Shown here piece after piece: positions 41,941 to 54,706 of a stretch of DNA of 64,000 nucleotides; the first letter of the stretch is position 1, and the number at the start of each line of letters is the position of its first letter. The stretch comes from Dugong dugon (Eukaryota > Chordata > Mammalia > Sirenia > Dugongidae), in contig CM057468.1 of NCBI GenBank assembly GCA_030035585.1, forward strand, positions 55,052,145-55,116,144, read 5' to 3'. Both the position numbers and the translations under genes were made by a program. Below the pieces are notes generated by a model. The model saw nothing but the letters and a program-made list of their open reading frames with translations. It was not told the origin of the DNA and made no database searches.

Positions 41941-44900
41941 TCATCATTATTCTTTATCACTGTGTAGTATTCCATAGAGTGAATATACCATAATTTGTTT
42001 ATCCATTCATCCATTTATGGGCACCTAGGTTGTTTCCATCTTTTTGCTGTTGTGAACAGTGTTGCAATGAACAGTGTTGCAATGAATTTATTCATTTTAA
42101 TTTATTTTGTTCGTGTCAGCTCTTATTTCTCTAGGATATATTCCAAGGAGTGGAATTGCTGGATCATATGGCATGTCTATTTTTAGCTTTTTAAGGAAGC
42201 ACCAAATCAATTTCCAAAGTGGTTGTACCATTTTACATTCCCATCCACAGTGTAGAAGTATTCCAATCTCTCCACAACCTCTCCAGCATTTATTATTTTG
42301 CATTTTTTTGATTAATGTTAGCCTTTCTAGGGTGAGATGGGATCCCATGGTAGTTTTGATGTGCATTTCTCTAATGGCTAATGATAATGAGTATTTCCTC
42401 ATGTATCTCTTAGTCACCTGAGTGTCTTCTTTGGTGAAGTGCCTGTTCATATCCTTTGCCCATTTTTTAATTGGGTTATTTGCCTTTTTGTTGTTGAGGT
42501 TTTGCAGTATCTTATCTATTTTAGAGATTAGACCCTGATCAGATATGTCATAGCCAAAATTTTTTTCCCAGTCTGTAGGTTGTCTTCTCACTCTTTTGGT
42601 GAAGTCTTTTGATAAGCGTGAGTGTTTGATTTTTAGGAGCTCCCAGCTATCCCAGAGGTTTCTCTTCTGGTGTTTGTGCACTGTTAGTAATGTTTTGTAT
42701 TCTGTTTATGCCATGTATTAGGGCTTCTAGTGTTGTCCCTATTTTTTCTTCCACGTTCTTTATCGTTTTGATTTTATATTTAGGTCTTTGATCGATTTTG
42801 GGTTAGTTTTTGTGCATGGTCTGAGGTATGGGTCTTGTTTCATTTTTTTGCAGATGGATATCCAGTTAGGCCAGCACCGTTTGTTAAAGAGACCATCTTT
42901 TTCCCATTTAACGGAATTTGGGCCTTTGTCAAATATCAGTTGCTCATAGGTGAGTGAATTTACGTCTGGATTCTCAATTCTGATCCACTGGTCTATGTAT
43001 CTGTTGTTGTACCAGTACCATGCTGTTTTGATTACCATGGCGGTATAATAGGTTCTAAAATCAGGTAGTGTGAGGCCTCCCATTTTACTCTTCTTCTTGA
43101 GTAATGCTTTCCTTGTCCGGGGCCTCTTCCCTATCCATATGAAGTTGGTGATTTGTTTCTCCATCTCCTTAAAAAATGGATTGGGATTGCATTGTATTGC
43201 TTTGGGTAGAATTGACATTTTCACAATGTTGAGTCTTCTTATCCATGAGCAAGGTATGTTTTTCCACTTATGTAGGTCTCCTTTGGTTTCTAACAGTAGT
43301 GTGCTGTAGTTTTCTTTGTATAGGTCTTTTACATCTCTGGCTAGATTTGTTCCTAAGTATTTTATCTTCTTTGAGGCTGTTGTAAATGGTATTGATTTGG
43401 TGACTTCCTCTTAGAAGTTCTCCTTGTTGGTGTAGAGGAATCCAACTGAATTTGGTATGTTTATCTTGTATACTGGGACTTTGCTAAAATCTTCTATTAT
43501 TTTCAGTAGTTTTGTTGTGGATTCTTTGGGGTTTTCTGTGTATAAGATCATATCAGCTGCAAACAGAGATACTTTTACTTCTTCCTTACCAATCTGGATG
43601 TCCTTTATTTCTTTTTCTAGCCCAATTGCTCTGGCTAGGGCCTCCAGCACAATGTTGAATAAGAGTGGTGATAAAGGGCATCCTTGTTTGCTTCCCGTTC
43701 TCAAGGGGAATGCTTTCAGACTCTCCATTAAGTATGATGTTGGCTGTTGGCTTTATATAAATGCCCTTTATTGTGATAAAGAATTTTCTTTCTATTCTGT
43801 TTTGCTGAGAGTTTTTTATCATGAATGGGTACTGGACTTTGTCAAATGCCTTTTCTGCATCAATTGATAAGATCATGTGGTTCTTGTTTTTTTTTTTTAT
43901 TAATGTGATGGATTACATTGATTGTTTTTCTAATGTTGAACCATCCCTGCATACCTGGTATAAATCCCACTTGATCACGATGAATTATTTTTTTGATATG
44001 TTGTTGAATTCTGTTGGCTAGAATTTTGTTGAGGATTTTTGTGTCCATGTTCATGAGAGATATTGGTCTGTAATTTTCTTTTTTTGTGATGTCTTTTCCT
44101 GGTTTTGGTATAAGGGTTATGCTGGCTTCATAGAGCAGTTTGGGAGTATTCCACCCTCTTCTATGCTCTGAAATACCTTTAGTAGTAGTGATGTTAACTC
44201 TTCTCTGAAAGTTCGGTAGAATTGTTCAGTGAAACCATCCAGGCCAGGGCTTTTTTCTGTTGGGAGTTTTTAAATTACCTTTTCAAGCTCTTCATTTGTT
44301 ATGGGTTTATTTAGCTGTTCTACCTCTGTTTGTGTTAGTTTAGGTAGGTAATGTGTTTCCAGAAATTTGTTCATTTCCTCCACGTTTCAAGTTTGTTGGA
44401 GTACAATTTTCCATAGTATTCTGTTATGATACTTTTAATTTCAGTTGGGTCTGTTGTGATATCACCCATCTCATTTCTTATTCGGGTTATTTGCTTCTCC
44501 TGTTTTTCTTTTGTCAGTTTGGCCAATGGTTTATCAATTTTGTTGATCTTTTTCAAAGAACTAGCTTTTGGTCTTGTTAACTCTTTCTATTGTTTTTCTA
44601 GCCTCTATTTCATTTAATTCTGCCCTAATTTTTATTATTTGCTTTCTTCTGGTGCCCGAGGGCTTCTTTTGCTGCGCTGTTTCTATTTGTACAACTTCTA
44701 TTCGAGTTGTAGGGTTAATGTTTTGATTTTGGCCCTTTGTTCTTTATGGATGTGTGCGTTTATTGCTAGAAACTGACCTCTGAGCACTGCTTTTGCTGTG
44801 TCCCTAAGGTCTGGTAGGATGTGTTTTCATTCTTATTTGATTCTGTTAATTTCTTTATTCCGTCCTTAATTTCTTCTATAACCCAGTAGTTTTTGAGCAA

Positions 44901-45700
44901 GCTATTGTTTGGTTTCCATGTGTTTGATTATTTTCATTGCTTTTTCTGTTATTGATTTCTACTTTTATGGCTGTATGGTCAGAAAAGATGTTTCATAGTA
45001 TTTTGATGCCTTGGATTCTGTTAATGCTTGCCTTATGGCCTAATATGTGGTCTATTCTGGAGAATGTTCCATATGCATTGGAAAAGAAAGTATACTTGGC
45101 TGCTGTTGAGTGGAGTGTTCTGTACATGTCTATGAAATCAAGTTGGTTGATTGTGGCATTTAGATTTTCAGTGTCTTTACTGAGCTTCTTTCTGGATGTT
45201 CTGTCCTTCGCCAAAAGTGGCGTGTTGAAGTCTCCTACTATTATTGTGGAGCTGTCTATCTCTCTTTTCAATGCTGTTAGAATTTTTTAAATGTATTTTG
45301 GAGCCCTGTTACTGGGTGCGTAAATATCTATTATGGTTATGCCCTCCTGGTTTATTGACCCTTTAGTCATTATATAGTGTCCTTCCTTATCTTTTGTGGT
45401 GGATTTTACTTTAAAGTCTGTTTTGTCAGAGATTAATATTGCCACTCCTGCTCTTTTTTTGAGTGTTGTTTGCTTGATATATTGTTTCCATCCTTTGAGT
45501 TTTAGTTTGTGTTTTGTTTGTATCTTTAAGTCTAAGATGGGTCTCTTGTAGGCAGCATATAGATGGATCTTTTTTTTTTTATCTATTCTGCCACTCGCTG
45601 TCTCTTTTTTGGTGCATTTAGTCCATTTACATTCAGCGTAATTATTGATCGGTATGAGTTCAGTGCTGTCATTTTGACATCTTTTTTGTGTGTTGTTCAC
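41940..45700 (-). pseudogene. L1-A ORF2, broken, with altered RT active site
   Basis: Endonuclease pieces lie at about 45287-45600 (GVAILISDKTDFK) and 44993-45271 (STIIVGDFNTPL, SRIDHILGH). RT pieces lie at 43411-44054 ([10 protein letters not shown]). The active-site motif reads [10 protein letters not shown] in place of FADD, because the codon at 43555-43557 is Ala. The thumb region is at 42760-43224. The cysteine region is at 42097-42681 (NNKCWRGCGEIG; HCGWECK). At least five frame changes or stops interrupt it. Confidence 0.92.
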
Positions 45701-46129
45701 AGTTTCTTTGTTCCACTTAATTTTCTGTGCTGAGTGGTTTTTCTTTATGTATTTTCTTTTCATCTTTTTCATTGTTGTTGATTTTGTATTTGCTGAGTCT
45801 TTACATTTTTCTTGTTTTTTATTTTTATGTCTAGGATTGTTAGTTTCCTTTGTGGTTACCTTAATATTTACCCCTGTTTTTCTAAGTTTAAGCCAATCTT
45901 TTATCACTTTATGTCACTTTGACTTCCTCTCCACATAAAAGGGAATGACTGTATTTTTTTAGTCCCTCTTTTTTTGTCTTAATATTGTCATCTTTTTATA
46001 TTGATGTCTCTGTTTCCCTATTTTCAGTGTTTTAGCTTTGATTTGTTTTTGTGTCTTCCCTATCTGGGTTGATATATGGTTGTTCTGTCCTGTCTTCTAG
46101 TCTTGGGTTGTTACCTGATGTTACTGATT

Positions 46130-47135
46130 TTCTAACCAGAGGACTCCCTTTAGTATTTCTTGTAACTTTGGTTTCATTTTTGCAAATTCCCTAAACTTCT
46201 GTTTATCTGGAAATGTACTGATTTTGCCATCATATTTGAGAGACAGTTTTGCTGGATATATAATTCTTGGATGGCGATTTTTTTCCTTCAAGGCTCTCTA
46301 TAAATCATCCCATTGCCTTCTTATCTGTAGGTTTCTGCTGAGTAGTCCAAGCTTAGTCTTATTGACTCTCCTTTGTAGATGACTTTTCATTTATCCCTAG
46401 CCATTCTTAAAATTCTCTCTTTATCTTTGGTTTTAGCAAGTTTGATTATAATACATCTTGGTGACTTTCTTTAGGGATCTATTTTGTGTGGGGTTCGATG
46501 AGCATCTTGGATAGATATCGTCTCATCTTTCACAATGTCAGGGAAATTTTCTGCCAACAAACCTTCAAAAATTCTCTCTGAATTTTCTGTTATCCCCCTC
46601 TGTTCTGGTATTCCATTCACTCATACATTATTCCTCTTGATAGAGTCCCACATAATTCTTAGGGTGTCTTCACTTTTTAAAATTCTTTTATCTGATTTTT
46701 CCTCAAATAAGTTGGTGTCAAGTGCTTTGTCCTCTGTCTCACTAGTTCTAACTTCCATTGCCTCAATTCTGCTCCTATGAGTTTCTATTGAGTTGTTTAA
46801 TTCTGAAATTTTATTGTTAATTTTCTGGATTAATGTTTGCTGTCTCTCTATGGATTCTTGCAGCCTGTTAAATTTGTCATTACGCTCTTCTGTAATCTTC
46901 TTAGGTTCCTCTATTGCTTTGTCATGTATTCCTTGGCATAATCTACATTTTGCATGATCTCCTTCCTGATATCTTGAAGAGTTCTGTTTATTAATCTTTT
47001 GTATTTTACTTCTGGTAATTTCAAGAAGTTTTCTTCCTCTGGAAAATTTATTGATTCTTTGTTTTGGGAGCTTGCTGAAGCCATCATGGTCTGCGTCTTT
47101 ATGTGATTTGATATTGACTGTTGTCTCAGTGCCAT
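46130..47135 (-). pseudogene. L1-A ORF1, broken
   Basis: The ATG at 47135 opens with a polar, helix-rich N-terminus (74 codons, 46911-47135). The coiled-coil and RNA-binding parts downstream (to about 46130) are recognisable only piecemeal because of stops and indels. Confidence 0.8.
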
Positions 47136-48493
47136 CAGTATGTTACTATATTTATTTTATGTTTGCTTACTGTGTTCTAGCTTCATGTTTTGTTTTGTTT
47201 TGATATGCCCAAATAGGCTGCCTGTGTGAGCTGGTTTGACTATTGGTGTGTTTGAAGCTGTAACATCCTGTCACCAAGTGGTTAGATCTGTTACTGGGTA
47301 TGTGAGCCCAGGAGTCCATTTACTTTTCTTGTATGTATTCAGCTGAGGCATCCAGGTAGTCGGTCGCCAAGTGTGTGATGCAGGTTCTCACCTATAGTCC
47401 TAGATGGTCAAGGGTGATTGGAGTAGGCATAGGTATCTGGCTGCAGTAGGGGGTCATATGCTGAGCAAGGCAGGGGGCTGACAGCTGCCCCTGAGTGTCA
47501 GGGAGGAAAGCTTGTCCCTGTTGCCTAGAGTGTGTTGTGAGTGAGTTTTGCAGCTAGACTATGGGCACCCAGTGCTGTTTGCTGTAAGTAATTGGGAGAC
47601 ACCACTTATTCTTGGACCCCTGTCGTGGGTGGCTTGGGTGGAGCCACCAGTCTTCAGGCCCCTGATGTGAGAAGGTGAGGACCCTGCTTAATGGGGAGAG
47701 TGGTGTCAAAACTCATGAACTTGCCACTCCATCATATAGCTGACAGTTGAGGGTAGGCTTCAGGTATATACCCTGTTGTACTGTGGTATTGAGGGCCTAG
47801 GCTGTTGAAATGGGCCCACACAAGTTTATGCAGGAGTGAAAGGTTTTCAAAGTCTGTGGACCCCTTATGCCTGGGCCTAGGCAAAATAGCTGTGCCTACC
47901 CTAAGTTCTCAGCTTAGGGGAGCTGGCAGATTATTTATTCCTGTTGGTTAATTTAGTCCATCTCCAAGGCTGGTGGGAGAATGGCTTAGGGCATGTGATG
48001 GGTCCTTACTTCCAGCCCAGGGGTTGTGGCAATGGCTGAAGCCAGCCCAGGACCCAGTGCAGAACAGGGAGGGGGCAGGTAAATGGGAGATAATTTTTTC
48101 CCAAAGGGGTGTTTTTTGATCTGCACGATAGGTTAGACTTATGTACTTATCTTTTACCAGTTGAGCACCACTTTTCACTCATTCTGGAGGCTTGAGTAGA
48201 CCCTCCGCCGCTCAGTCTCTCCCGATGTGCAAAACGCATCCCGAGCACCACTGCTTGCCTCACACATGTCAGCTGTAGGGTACTGGTTCTTGCTGAGTCA
48301 GGCCTGGCAACTCCTTGCTGCTCTGCACCATCTTTCCCTTCCCCTGCTGCTCAGTCCAATTCCTCAACTTTGCCTTTGACATTCAGGGCTCTGAAATTGT
48401 CATGTATAATCGATTCACTTTTTTCTTCAAGTCTTTGTTGTAAGAGGGACCACAGGAAGCGTCTGAATACTCCACCATCTTGGTCCCACCTCC
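47136..48493 (-). promoter_or_regulatory. L1-A 5'UTR
   Basis: GC-richer non-coding sequence between ORF1 and the 5' terminus. A YY1-like caagatggtgg (sense strand, about 48473-48483) lies close to the 5' end. Confidence 0.7.
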
Positions 48494-48520
48494 ATGGATT
48501 CTTATTTTACTCATTAAGTA
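48494..48520 (-). mobile_element. Right target-site duplication of L1-A and L1M piece 3
   Basis: atggattcttattt (48494-48507) repeats 37589-37602, followed by a short run of L1M before the RTE begins. Confidence 0.8.
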
Positions 48521-50245
48521 TGTTGTTATCGTTAGGTGTTGTCCAGTCACTTCTGACCCATAGCAACCCCATGCACAACAGAATGGAACACTGCTCGGTC
48601 TTGCACCATCCTCACAATCATTGCTGTGTTTGAGCCCATTGTTACAGCCACTGTGTTAACCCGTCTCTTTGAGGGTCTTTCTCTTTTTCACTGACTCTCT
48701 ACTTTACCAAGAATAATGTCCTTTTCCAGGGACTAGGCCCTCCTGATAACATGTCCAAAGTGAGACAAAATCTCACTATCTCCACTTTTAAGGAGCATTC
48801 TGGCAGTACTTCTTCTAAGGCAGATTTGTTCATTCTTCTGGCAGTCCATGGTATATTCAATATTCTTTGCCAACATCATAATTTAAAGGTATCATTTCTT
48901 TTTCAGTCTTCCTTATTCATTGCCCAGCTTTCTCATGCATATGAGGCGATTGAAAATACCATAGCTTGGATCAGGCGCACCTTAGTCCTCAAGGTGATAT
49001 CTTCGCTTTTTAACACTTTAAAGAGGTCTTTTGCAGCAGATTTGCCCAATGCAACGCATCTCTTGATTTCTTAACTGTTGCTTCCATGTGCGTTGATTGT
49101 GGATACAAGTAAAATGAAATCCTTGACAAGGTCTATCTTTTCTCCGTTTATTGTCATGTTGCTTATTGGTCCAGCTGTGAGGATTTTGGTTTCCTTTATG
49201 TTGAGATTTAATCCATACTAAAGGCTGTGGTCTTTGATCTTCATCAGTGAGTGCTTCAAGTCCTCTTCACTTTCAGCAAGCAAGGTTATGTCATCTGCGT
49301 ACCACAGGCTATGAATGAGTCTTCCTTACTCAGCATACAGGTTGAATAAGTATGGTGAAAGAATACAACCCTGATGCACACGTTTCCTGATTTTAAACCA
49401 TGCAGCACCCTTTTGTTCTGTTCAAATGATTGCTTCTTGGTTTATGTACAGGTTCCACATGAGCACAATTAACTGTTCTGGAATTCCTATTCTTCAAAAT
49501 GTCCATAATTTGTTATGATCCACACAGTTGAATGCCTTTGCATAGTCAACAAAACACAGGTAAACATCTTTCTGGTATTCTCTGCTTTCAGCCAAGATCC
49601 ATCTGGCAGCAGCAGTGATATCCCTTGTTCCATGTCCTCTTCTGAATTCAGCTTGAATTTCTCGCAGTTGCCTGTCAATGTACTGTTGAAATGTTTTTGA
49701 ATTTACTTGCATCTGATATTAATGATATTGTAATAATTTCCTCATTCTGTTGGATCACCTTTCTTTGGAATGGGTGTGTATATGGGTCTCTTCCAGTCGG
49801 TTGGCTAGGAAGCTGTCTTCTAAACTTCTTGGTGTAGGCAAGCGAGCGCTTCCAGTGTTGCATCCATTTGTTGAAACATTTCAGTTGGTGTTCCATCAAT
49901 TCCTGGGGCCTTTTTTTTCTGCCAGTGCTTTCAGTGCAGCTTAGACTTTTTCTTGCAGTACCATTGGCTCTTGATCATATGCTACCGCCTGAAATGAATA
50001 TTGACCAATTATTTTTGGTACAGTGACTCTGTGTTTTCCTTCAGTCTTCTTTTGATGCTTCTTGCATCATTCAGTTTTTGCCCATAGAATCCTTTAATAT
50101 TGTAACTCAAGGCTTGAATTTTTTCTTCAGTTCCTTCAGTTTTAGAAATGCTGAGTACGTTCTTCCCTTTTGGTTTTCTAACTCTAGGTCTTTGCATATT
50201 TCATTGTTATAGTTTACTTTATTTTCTTGAGCCGCCCTGATTTTT
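48521..50245 (-). mobile_element. RTE (BovB-like) LINE, 5'-truncated
   Basis: 1.7 kb of the RTE 3' half in reverse, starting at its tail (tgttaggtgttgtccagtca). It covers the RT and the C-terminal region. It lies within the L1M remnant, which resumes at about 50247. Confidence 0.92.
48960..50235 (-). pseudogene. RTE reverse-transcriptase ORF, broken
   Basis: The protein would carry out target-primed reverse transcription. The best stretch, 49494-49712, shows QAEFRRGHGTRDI and the palm motif VYLCFVDYAKAFNCVDHN. Upstream, 50009-50197 holds the pre-RT linker (DARSIKRRLKENTESLYQK). The rest is cut by frameshifts and stops, and the endonuclease domain is absent through 5' truncation. Confidence 0.88.
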
Positions 50246-50660
50246 CTGATGCTCAGATTGTCCCAAATTTAGCTATTAGAAGCCTCTTCAAGCTGGCTCC
50301 ATTATCTTTTTACTATGTTACCATGGTTCTTTGATACTTCCTTACTATCTACTCCCAAAAGATATTTCAGGTTTATCTTGTTTTTCCCCTGCTCCTGACC
50401 TGGAATCTGCCATTTCTCTAAGGAGTCCTGATTCTGTTTACCAAAAAATGTTATCTAGAATCCAAAATCTGGGTGCTAGGTGGGCTCATTGCTACCAGAG
50501 TGTCATTTTTCCTAGGCATTCTCGGGGAACAGAGCTATATCTATAGATGTCTATAAATATGTATATATCTCTCTCTTTTTCTCTCTTCTCTTTCTGAATC
50601 CATTTTGATATTTCCAGTTAGAATCCAACACCATAGGCTACATTCTGGTCTTTTCTTTAC
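50246..50660 (-). mobile_element. Ancient L1M 3' region, piece 4
   Basis: Continues the L1M: gatgctcagattgtcccaaa, cttcaagctggctccattat, tctgccatttctctaaggag, a gggctcattgctaccagagt segment. Confidence 0.75.
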
Positions 50661-52924
50661 CATGTATTTAACTCCCATTTCCAATTGTGAGAAACCTGTG
50701 TTCATTTATATTCAATGTATTTACTCGTTTTCTTAAGTGGAGAATATACATAAGGAAGTTTTGAAATTGCTGATTCACACTGCTGAGAAAAAACAAACTT
50801 TTAAACTGGAGTTTAATATTTCTTTTACATTTTAAGGTAAAATTTAAGTGTAGTACTTAAAAGTACTTAAAACCTTAAGTGAATAATTCAAAGGATTTTG
50901 ACAAATGCACACACTTAGCACAAACTCCTATCAGGATACGGAAGATTTTTATCATTCCAGAAAGTTAACTTAGTTACATTGTAAAAACTATCTTCTATGT
51001 TTCAGTAGATTGAATGGCTGTTAGGCAGCATTATTTTCTTTTGACTCTAGTCTTGTGAGATTTCTGGTTAATGTGTGTGTGCATGGATGTTAATGTTTAT
51101 GAATAAATAAAAAGTAAACTAAATAATCTATACCTGTTTTATGAACGTTTTTACATTTATAACAGTTATTTGTTTACTGAGACTAAATATTTCTTCCATT
51201 TATTTAATCCAAACTAAATAATTTTAGGACAATGATATTTGGTAATGGAAAAACCTGTCAATATCACTTCTTTTTTTTTTTTTCCCTCCTGCTGGATCTC
51301 AAGAAGAAACTAATTGTAAATGAGAAGCAGTCATATCTTATTGCCTTATTTTGTTGGGATCACTATCATAAAAAGTGGAGAAGTACCAGAAAAAAAAGAA
51401 TCTGCAGGAGTAATTTTCTAACTCTGCAATTGTCTTGTTTACCACTGTGAAGAAATTATGATAGCCAAAGTTGGTCAGTCACTAATGAGTTCACCAAAGA
51501 GGATATGGGAAATGAATAGATATTCTAAGAAAGAAGAAAACGAATGGAAGAGGAGAAATATCAAGAGAATAGAGTGAATAGCATGAAAGAGAATGACATA
51601 TTTATGAAATGTTGGAGGATATTTGCTCATTCATTGTATGCAGTTCATTGAAGTAAGTCTAAAAAATATTGTGAAAAAGATATAAAATAGCTGCATCTGA
51701 ATTTTATTTTTTACTTTTGAGTATCACATTTTAAGAGGAATACTGAAAAAGAAATCACAAGGAGGTAAAAGGACTAGAAACCATTTCAGATGAGAATGAT
51801 TGAAGAGGCCAGGGCTGTCTCTTGTAGAGAAGGCTAGGCTGAGAGCAGAGCAGATGTGTTGACTTCAAGTGCATATAGGACTGTTATTTGGAGAGATTCA
51901 ACTTATTTTCTGTTATATAAGTGGTCAGATAAGACACATATTAACTATAAGTTGGAGTCAAGCTTTGGTTCAATATAAGGGAGGATTTTCTAGCATCTCA
52001 GAGGTTAATTGGTTGACCCCTTTTACTTGATGCTGAGGTGAAATTAATTTTTATTAAAAATGTGGTAGAGAAGAAATAGGTATCTTCTAAGTGCCCAAAG
52101 TGATAGAAAGGGAAATGATTTTAATTTATAAGAGAGTTTCTTAACTTTTGATATGAGTTTAATTTGTGTAAGGAAGCATAGCCATTTTATAATACACTCT
52201 TTATTCTACACGTATATGAAAGAGGCAAATGCAAAGGAAATACGTGAATGTGAGTAATATCTACACTTTCCAAAATGCCTTCATATCATGATGTATGGAG
52301 TGGCTAGTCAGGCTAAACTCTTGTATCTGTTGCACCTCTAAAGATAAAATATATTTAAAATCATTACCTTGAAGAATTGTAAAGTCCAAAGATTTCATCA
52401 AAAAATAAATCAATGCTTAGCAGAGAGCTAAGAAAAAAGTAAGTGATTTATTGTTGAACTAAAATGAATTAATCATGTTATTAAGCTTTAGTATTAAATG
52501 TATTTTGTTGTATTTTGAATATTTTGAAACTGATAATCCATGTTTGGTTTTATGTGCTAACACTGAATTATAATATGTGATTATCTTATTCTTCAAACAT
52601 GCCAGATAAAGTTTACTTAACTCCTCTTTTATTAATCTGCCAAAAAATTATCAAAAAGACTAACATCTGTTTTATATTTTGGTGTGACTCACACTCTTTC
52701 TGTCCCTTCCCCCCAAATAAACACCGTTCAGGGACTTATACATGCCACTGGTACATTTTACCTATGCATTTATACATACATGTGTGCACGTCTTCATACA
52801 TATATATGTATACATATATATGCAAATGCTGGTATAATACATATGTGTATCTATATGTAATTTGGAGAGAGACAGAGGCACTGTCAGACAGAGAGGAAAT
52901 TGTATCAGTAGGTTTTAAAATAGT
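50661..52924. other. Mostly unassigned AT-rich sequence
   Basis: No gene. 50860-50970 may be an old L1M-like piece (ggattttgacaaatgcacac). 51780-52020 has weak resemblance to an old LINE 3' end (ggttcaatataagggaggat). Neither is secure. Confidence 0.45.
52766..52862. repeat. AT/GT-rich microsatellite-like stretch
   Basis: Interrupted tacata and tatatg units. Confidence 0.7.
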
Positions 52925-53075
52925 AAAACCTGACAGTTGTTGAGTACTTATAATAATTCTTTGAAATCCTGTTGTTATCTTCATTTAAAGATATCACAGC
53001 TAGTATGTGGTTGAACTCAAATTCACAATTGATCAGTGTGTTTCCAGCTACTCTTAACCACTCTACTACATGGTT
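52925..53075 (-). mobile_element. MIR fragment
   Basis: Reversed MIR: ttatcttcatttaaagatat, then cacagctagtatgtggttga and actcttaaccactctactac. Confidence 0.72.
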
Positions 53076-53175
53076 GATAATGACACACAAATGCCATCAT
53101 CTCCCTTTCCATACTTAGACATAAATTCATCTGGTATATATCCCTATACCTACCCACTCCTTTGTCTATCAGGAA

Positions 53176-53392
53176 CAGTGGTTCTTTAACAGTCTTGCCA
53201 TCTAGGGGACATCTGGTAACGTCTGGAGACATTTTTTGTTGTCATAACTGAGAGGTTATTACTGGCATCTAGTGGGTGTAGGCCAAGGATACTGCAAACA
53301 TCTTACAACGCACAGGACAGCTCAGCCCTCCCCTCCTTAATAAAGAACTATCTGGCCCAAAATGTTAATAGTGCTAAAGTTGAGAAACCCTG
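53176..53392 (+). mobile_element. MER20 (hAT-Charlie MITE)
   Basis: Complete 217-bp copy from cagtggttct to gttgagaaaccctg. It has the family body ggacatctggtaacgtctgg, a ctggcatctagtgggtgtag segment and ggcccaaaatgttaatagtg. The flanking octamers atcaggaa and atctagag agree at 5 of 8 positions, a worn hAT target duplication. Confidence 0.92.
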
Positions 53393-53953
53393 ATCTAGAG
53401 AAACATATATTTCAAGAGAAAAGTAAATATTTATGTGAATATACTCATATACCTGTTGCTCTTTTGGGGCAGCTTTTAGGCTGTTAGAAGACACCAGCTC
53501 TTAGAATATTTTAGGATCCTCCTACCAGTTTACTCTGACTCACAAACTCACAAACTTTATTTCCAGTTCAGACAAGATTATTGCCATGTTGTCCTTGATA
53601 CATAACTATATATTATGTGTCCAAAATGTCTCATCATGGCTTGATACTTGTTGACAATAAAAATAAAAGAATAAGAAAAACACAGGCTTGGACAAGAAAC
53701 TGGTTACAGCTTCATCTTTGTCTTAGTCCAACTGGTATGACGATCTATACTGTGTTGGGAATGAGACAAAATAGCCAGCAATAAGTGAACGACTCCTTTC
53801 TACACAATCGTACACTGCTTTGAAACTGCTCAGGGCCATCTCCTTCACCTTAAATGGCTTCAGCAAGTCAAACTTTACAAATTCAAAAGGACCTACAAGT
53901 CATCATCAAACTATAGTGCCCCCTGGGGTCTCAAACTTTCTAGTAATGTAATC
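53393..53953. other. Unassigned sequence
   Basis: No gene or repeat recognised. Confidence 0.5.
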
Positions 53954-54153
53954 AACAAGTTGCCTTTGAGTAGATTCGACTAATGGTGACACCTGGTGTA
54001 TCAGAGTAGAATTGTGCTCCATAGCATTTTAGTGGCTGAATTTTTGGAAGTAGATTGCCAGGCCTTTCTTCTGAGATACCTCTGGGTGGACTTGAACCTC
54101 CAACCTTTTGGTTAGCAGCCAAGTACAGTAACTATTTGTACCACCCAGGGACT
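53954..54153 (-). mobile_element. AfroSINE, long variant
   Basis: Reverse copy from caagttgcctttgagtagat to taccacccagggactc. It includes the older middle segment (gattgccaggcctttcttct). Confidence 0.92.
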
Positions 54154-54431
54154 CTTTTCTAGTAATGTGGATCTTCTGAAATGGGTTTTAATTCTTTGCT
54201 TTATTTTGGGTAGTCAACAATCATAAACGTTTCCTGGAGAAAGAATTGTTGAAAATGAAAAGCAAAACAAACAAAAAACAAAAGAAAACAAAAAATTAAG
54301 GGATATGGTAAAGTTATGTATGAGTATAGGTTGATGTGTATGAAATTTTGACATTTTCACTTATAAAAATGGCAATATCATACGGTTTTACCTAAATTTG
54401 ACATTGGTCCTTAAACATATAACAGTAATTA

Positions 54432-54534
54432 AGAACAGCAGTGCTGCAATTAACACACCTGTGTTCGAATCCTGCATCTACCACTTATTAGCTTTGTGAA
54501 CTTGGGCCAGATTTTTGAAGTGTCTTTATTGCAA
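54432..54534 (+). mobile_element. MIR fragment interrupted by an AfroSINE
   Basis: MIR core: gtgttcgaatcctgcatcta, then ccacttattagctttgtgaa and cttgggccagattttt. Confidence 0.8.
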
Positions 54535-54706
54535 TTGGAGCTTTGGTGGTGCAGTGGTTAAGAGCTATGGCTACTAACCAAAAGGTCAGCAGTTGGAATC
54601 TACCAACGACTCCTTGGAAGCCCTGGGGGCTGTTTCTACTCTGTCCTATAGGGTCGCTATAAGTTGGAATTGACTCTATGGCAATGAGTTTGGTTACGGG
54701 TTTTTA
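54535..54706 (+). mobile_element. AfroSINE
   Basis: Complete copy from ggagctttggtggtgcagtg to gcaatgagtttggttacggg. caattg is found at both borders, possibly a short target duplication. Confidence 0.94.

Larger units (their letters stand above)
37603..48493 (-). mobile_element. Near full-length L1 (L1-A) containing an ERV
   Basis: Order from left: reversed 3' end, 3'UTR (37603-38269, resuming at 41512), ORF2, ORF1, and a 5'UTR up to 48493. It is flanked by a 14-bp identical target-site duplication. Without the 3.2-kb ERV it is about 7.6 kb long. It is older-looking than L1-B: the ORFs are more fragmented and the RT active site is altered. It belongs to a different 3'UTR subfamily from L1-B (tttattgtcctttaaatgaa type). 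Confidence 0.94.

Noticed and set aside
42107-46780. Plus-strand open frames across L1-A
   Set aside because: Same explanation: antisense of L1-A coding sequence.
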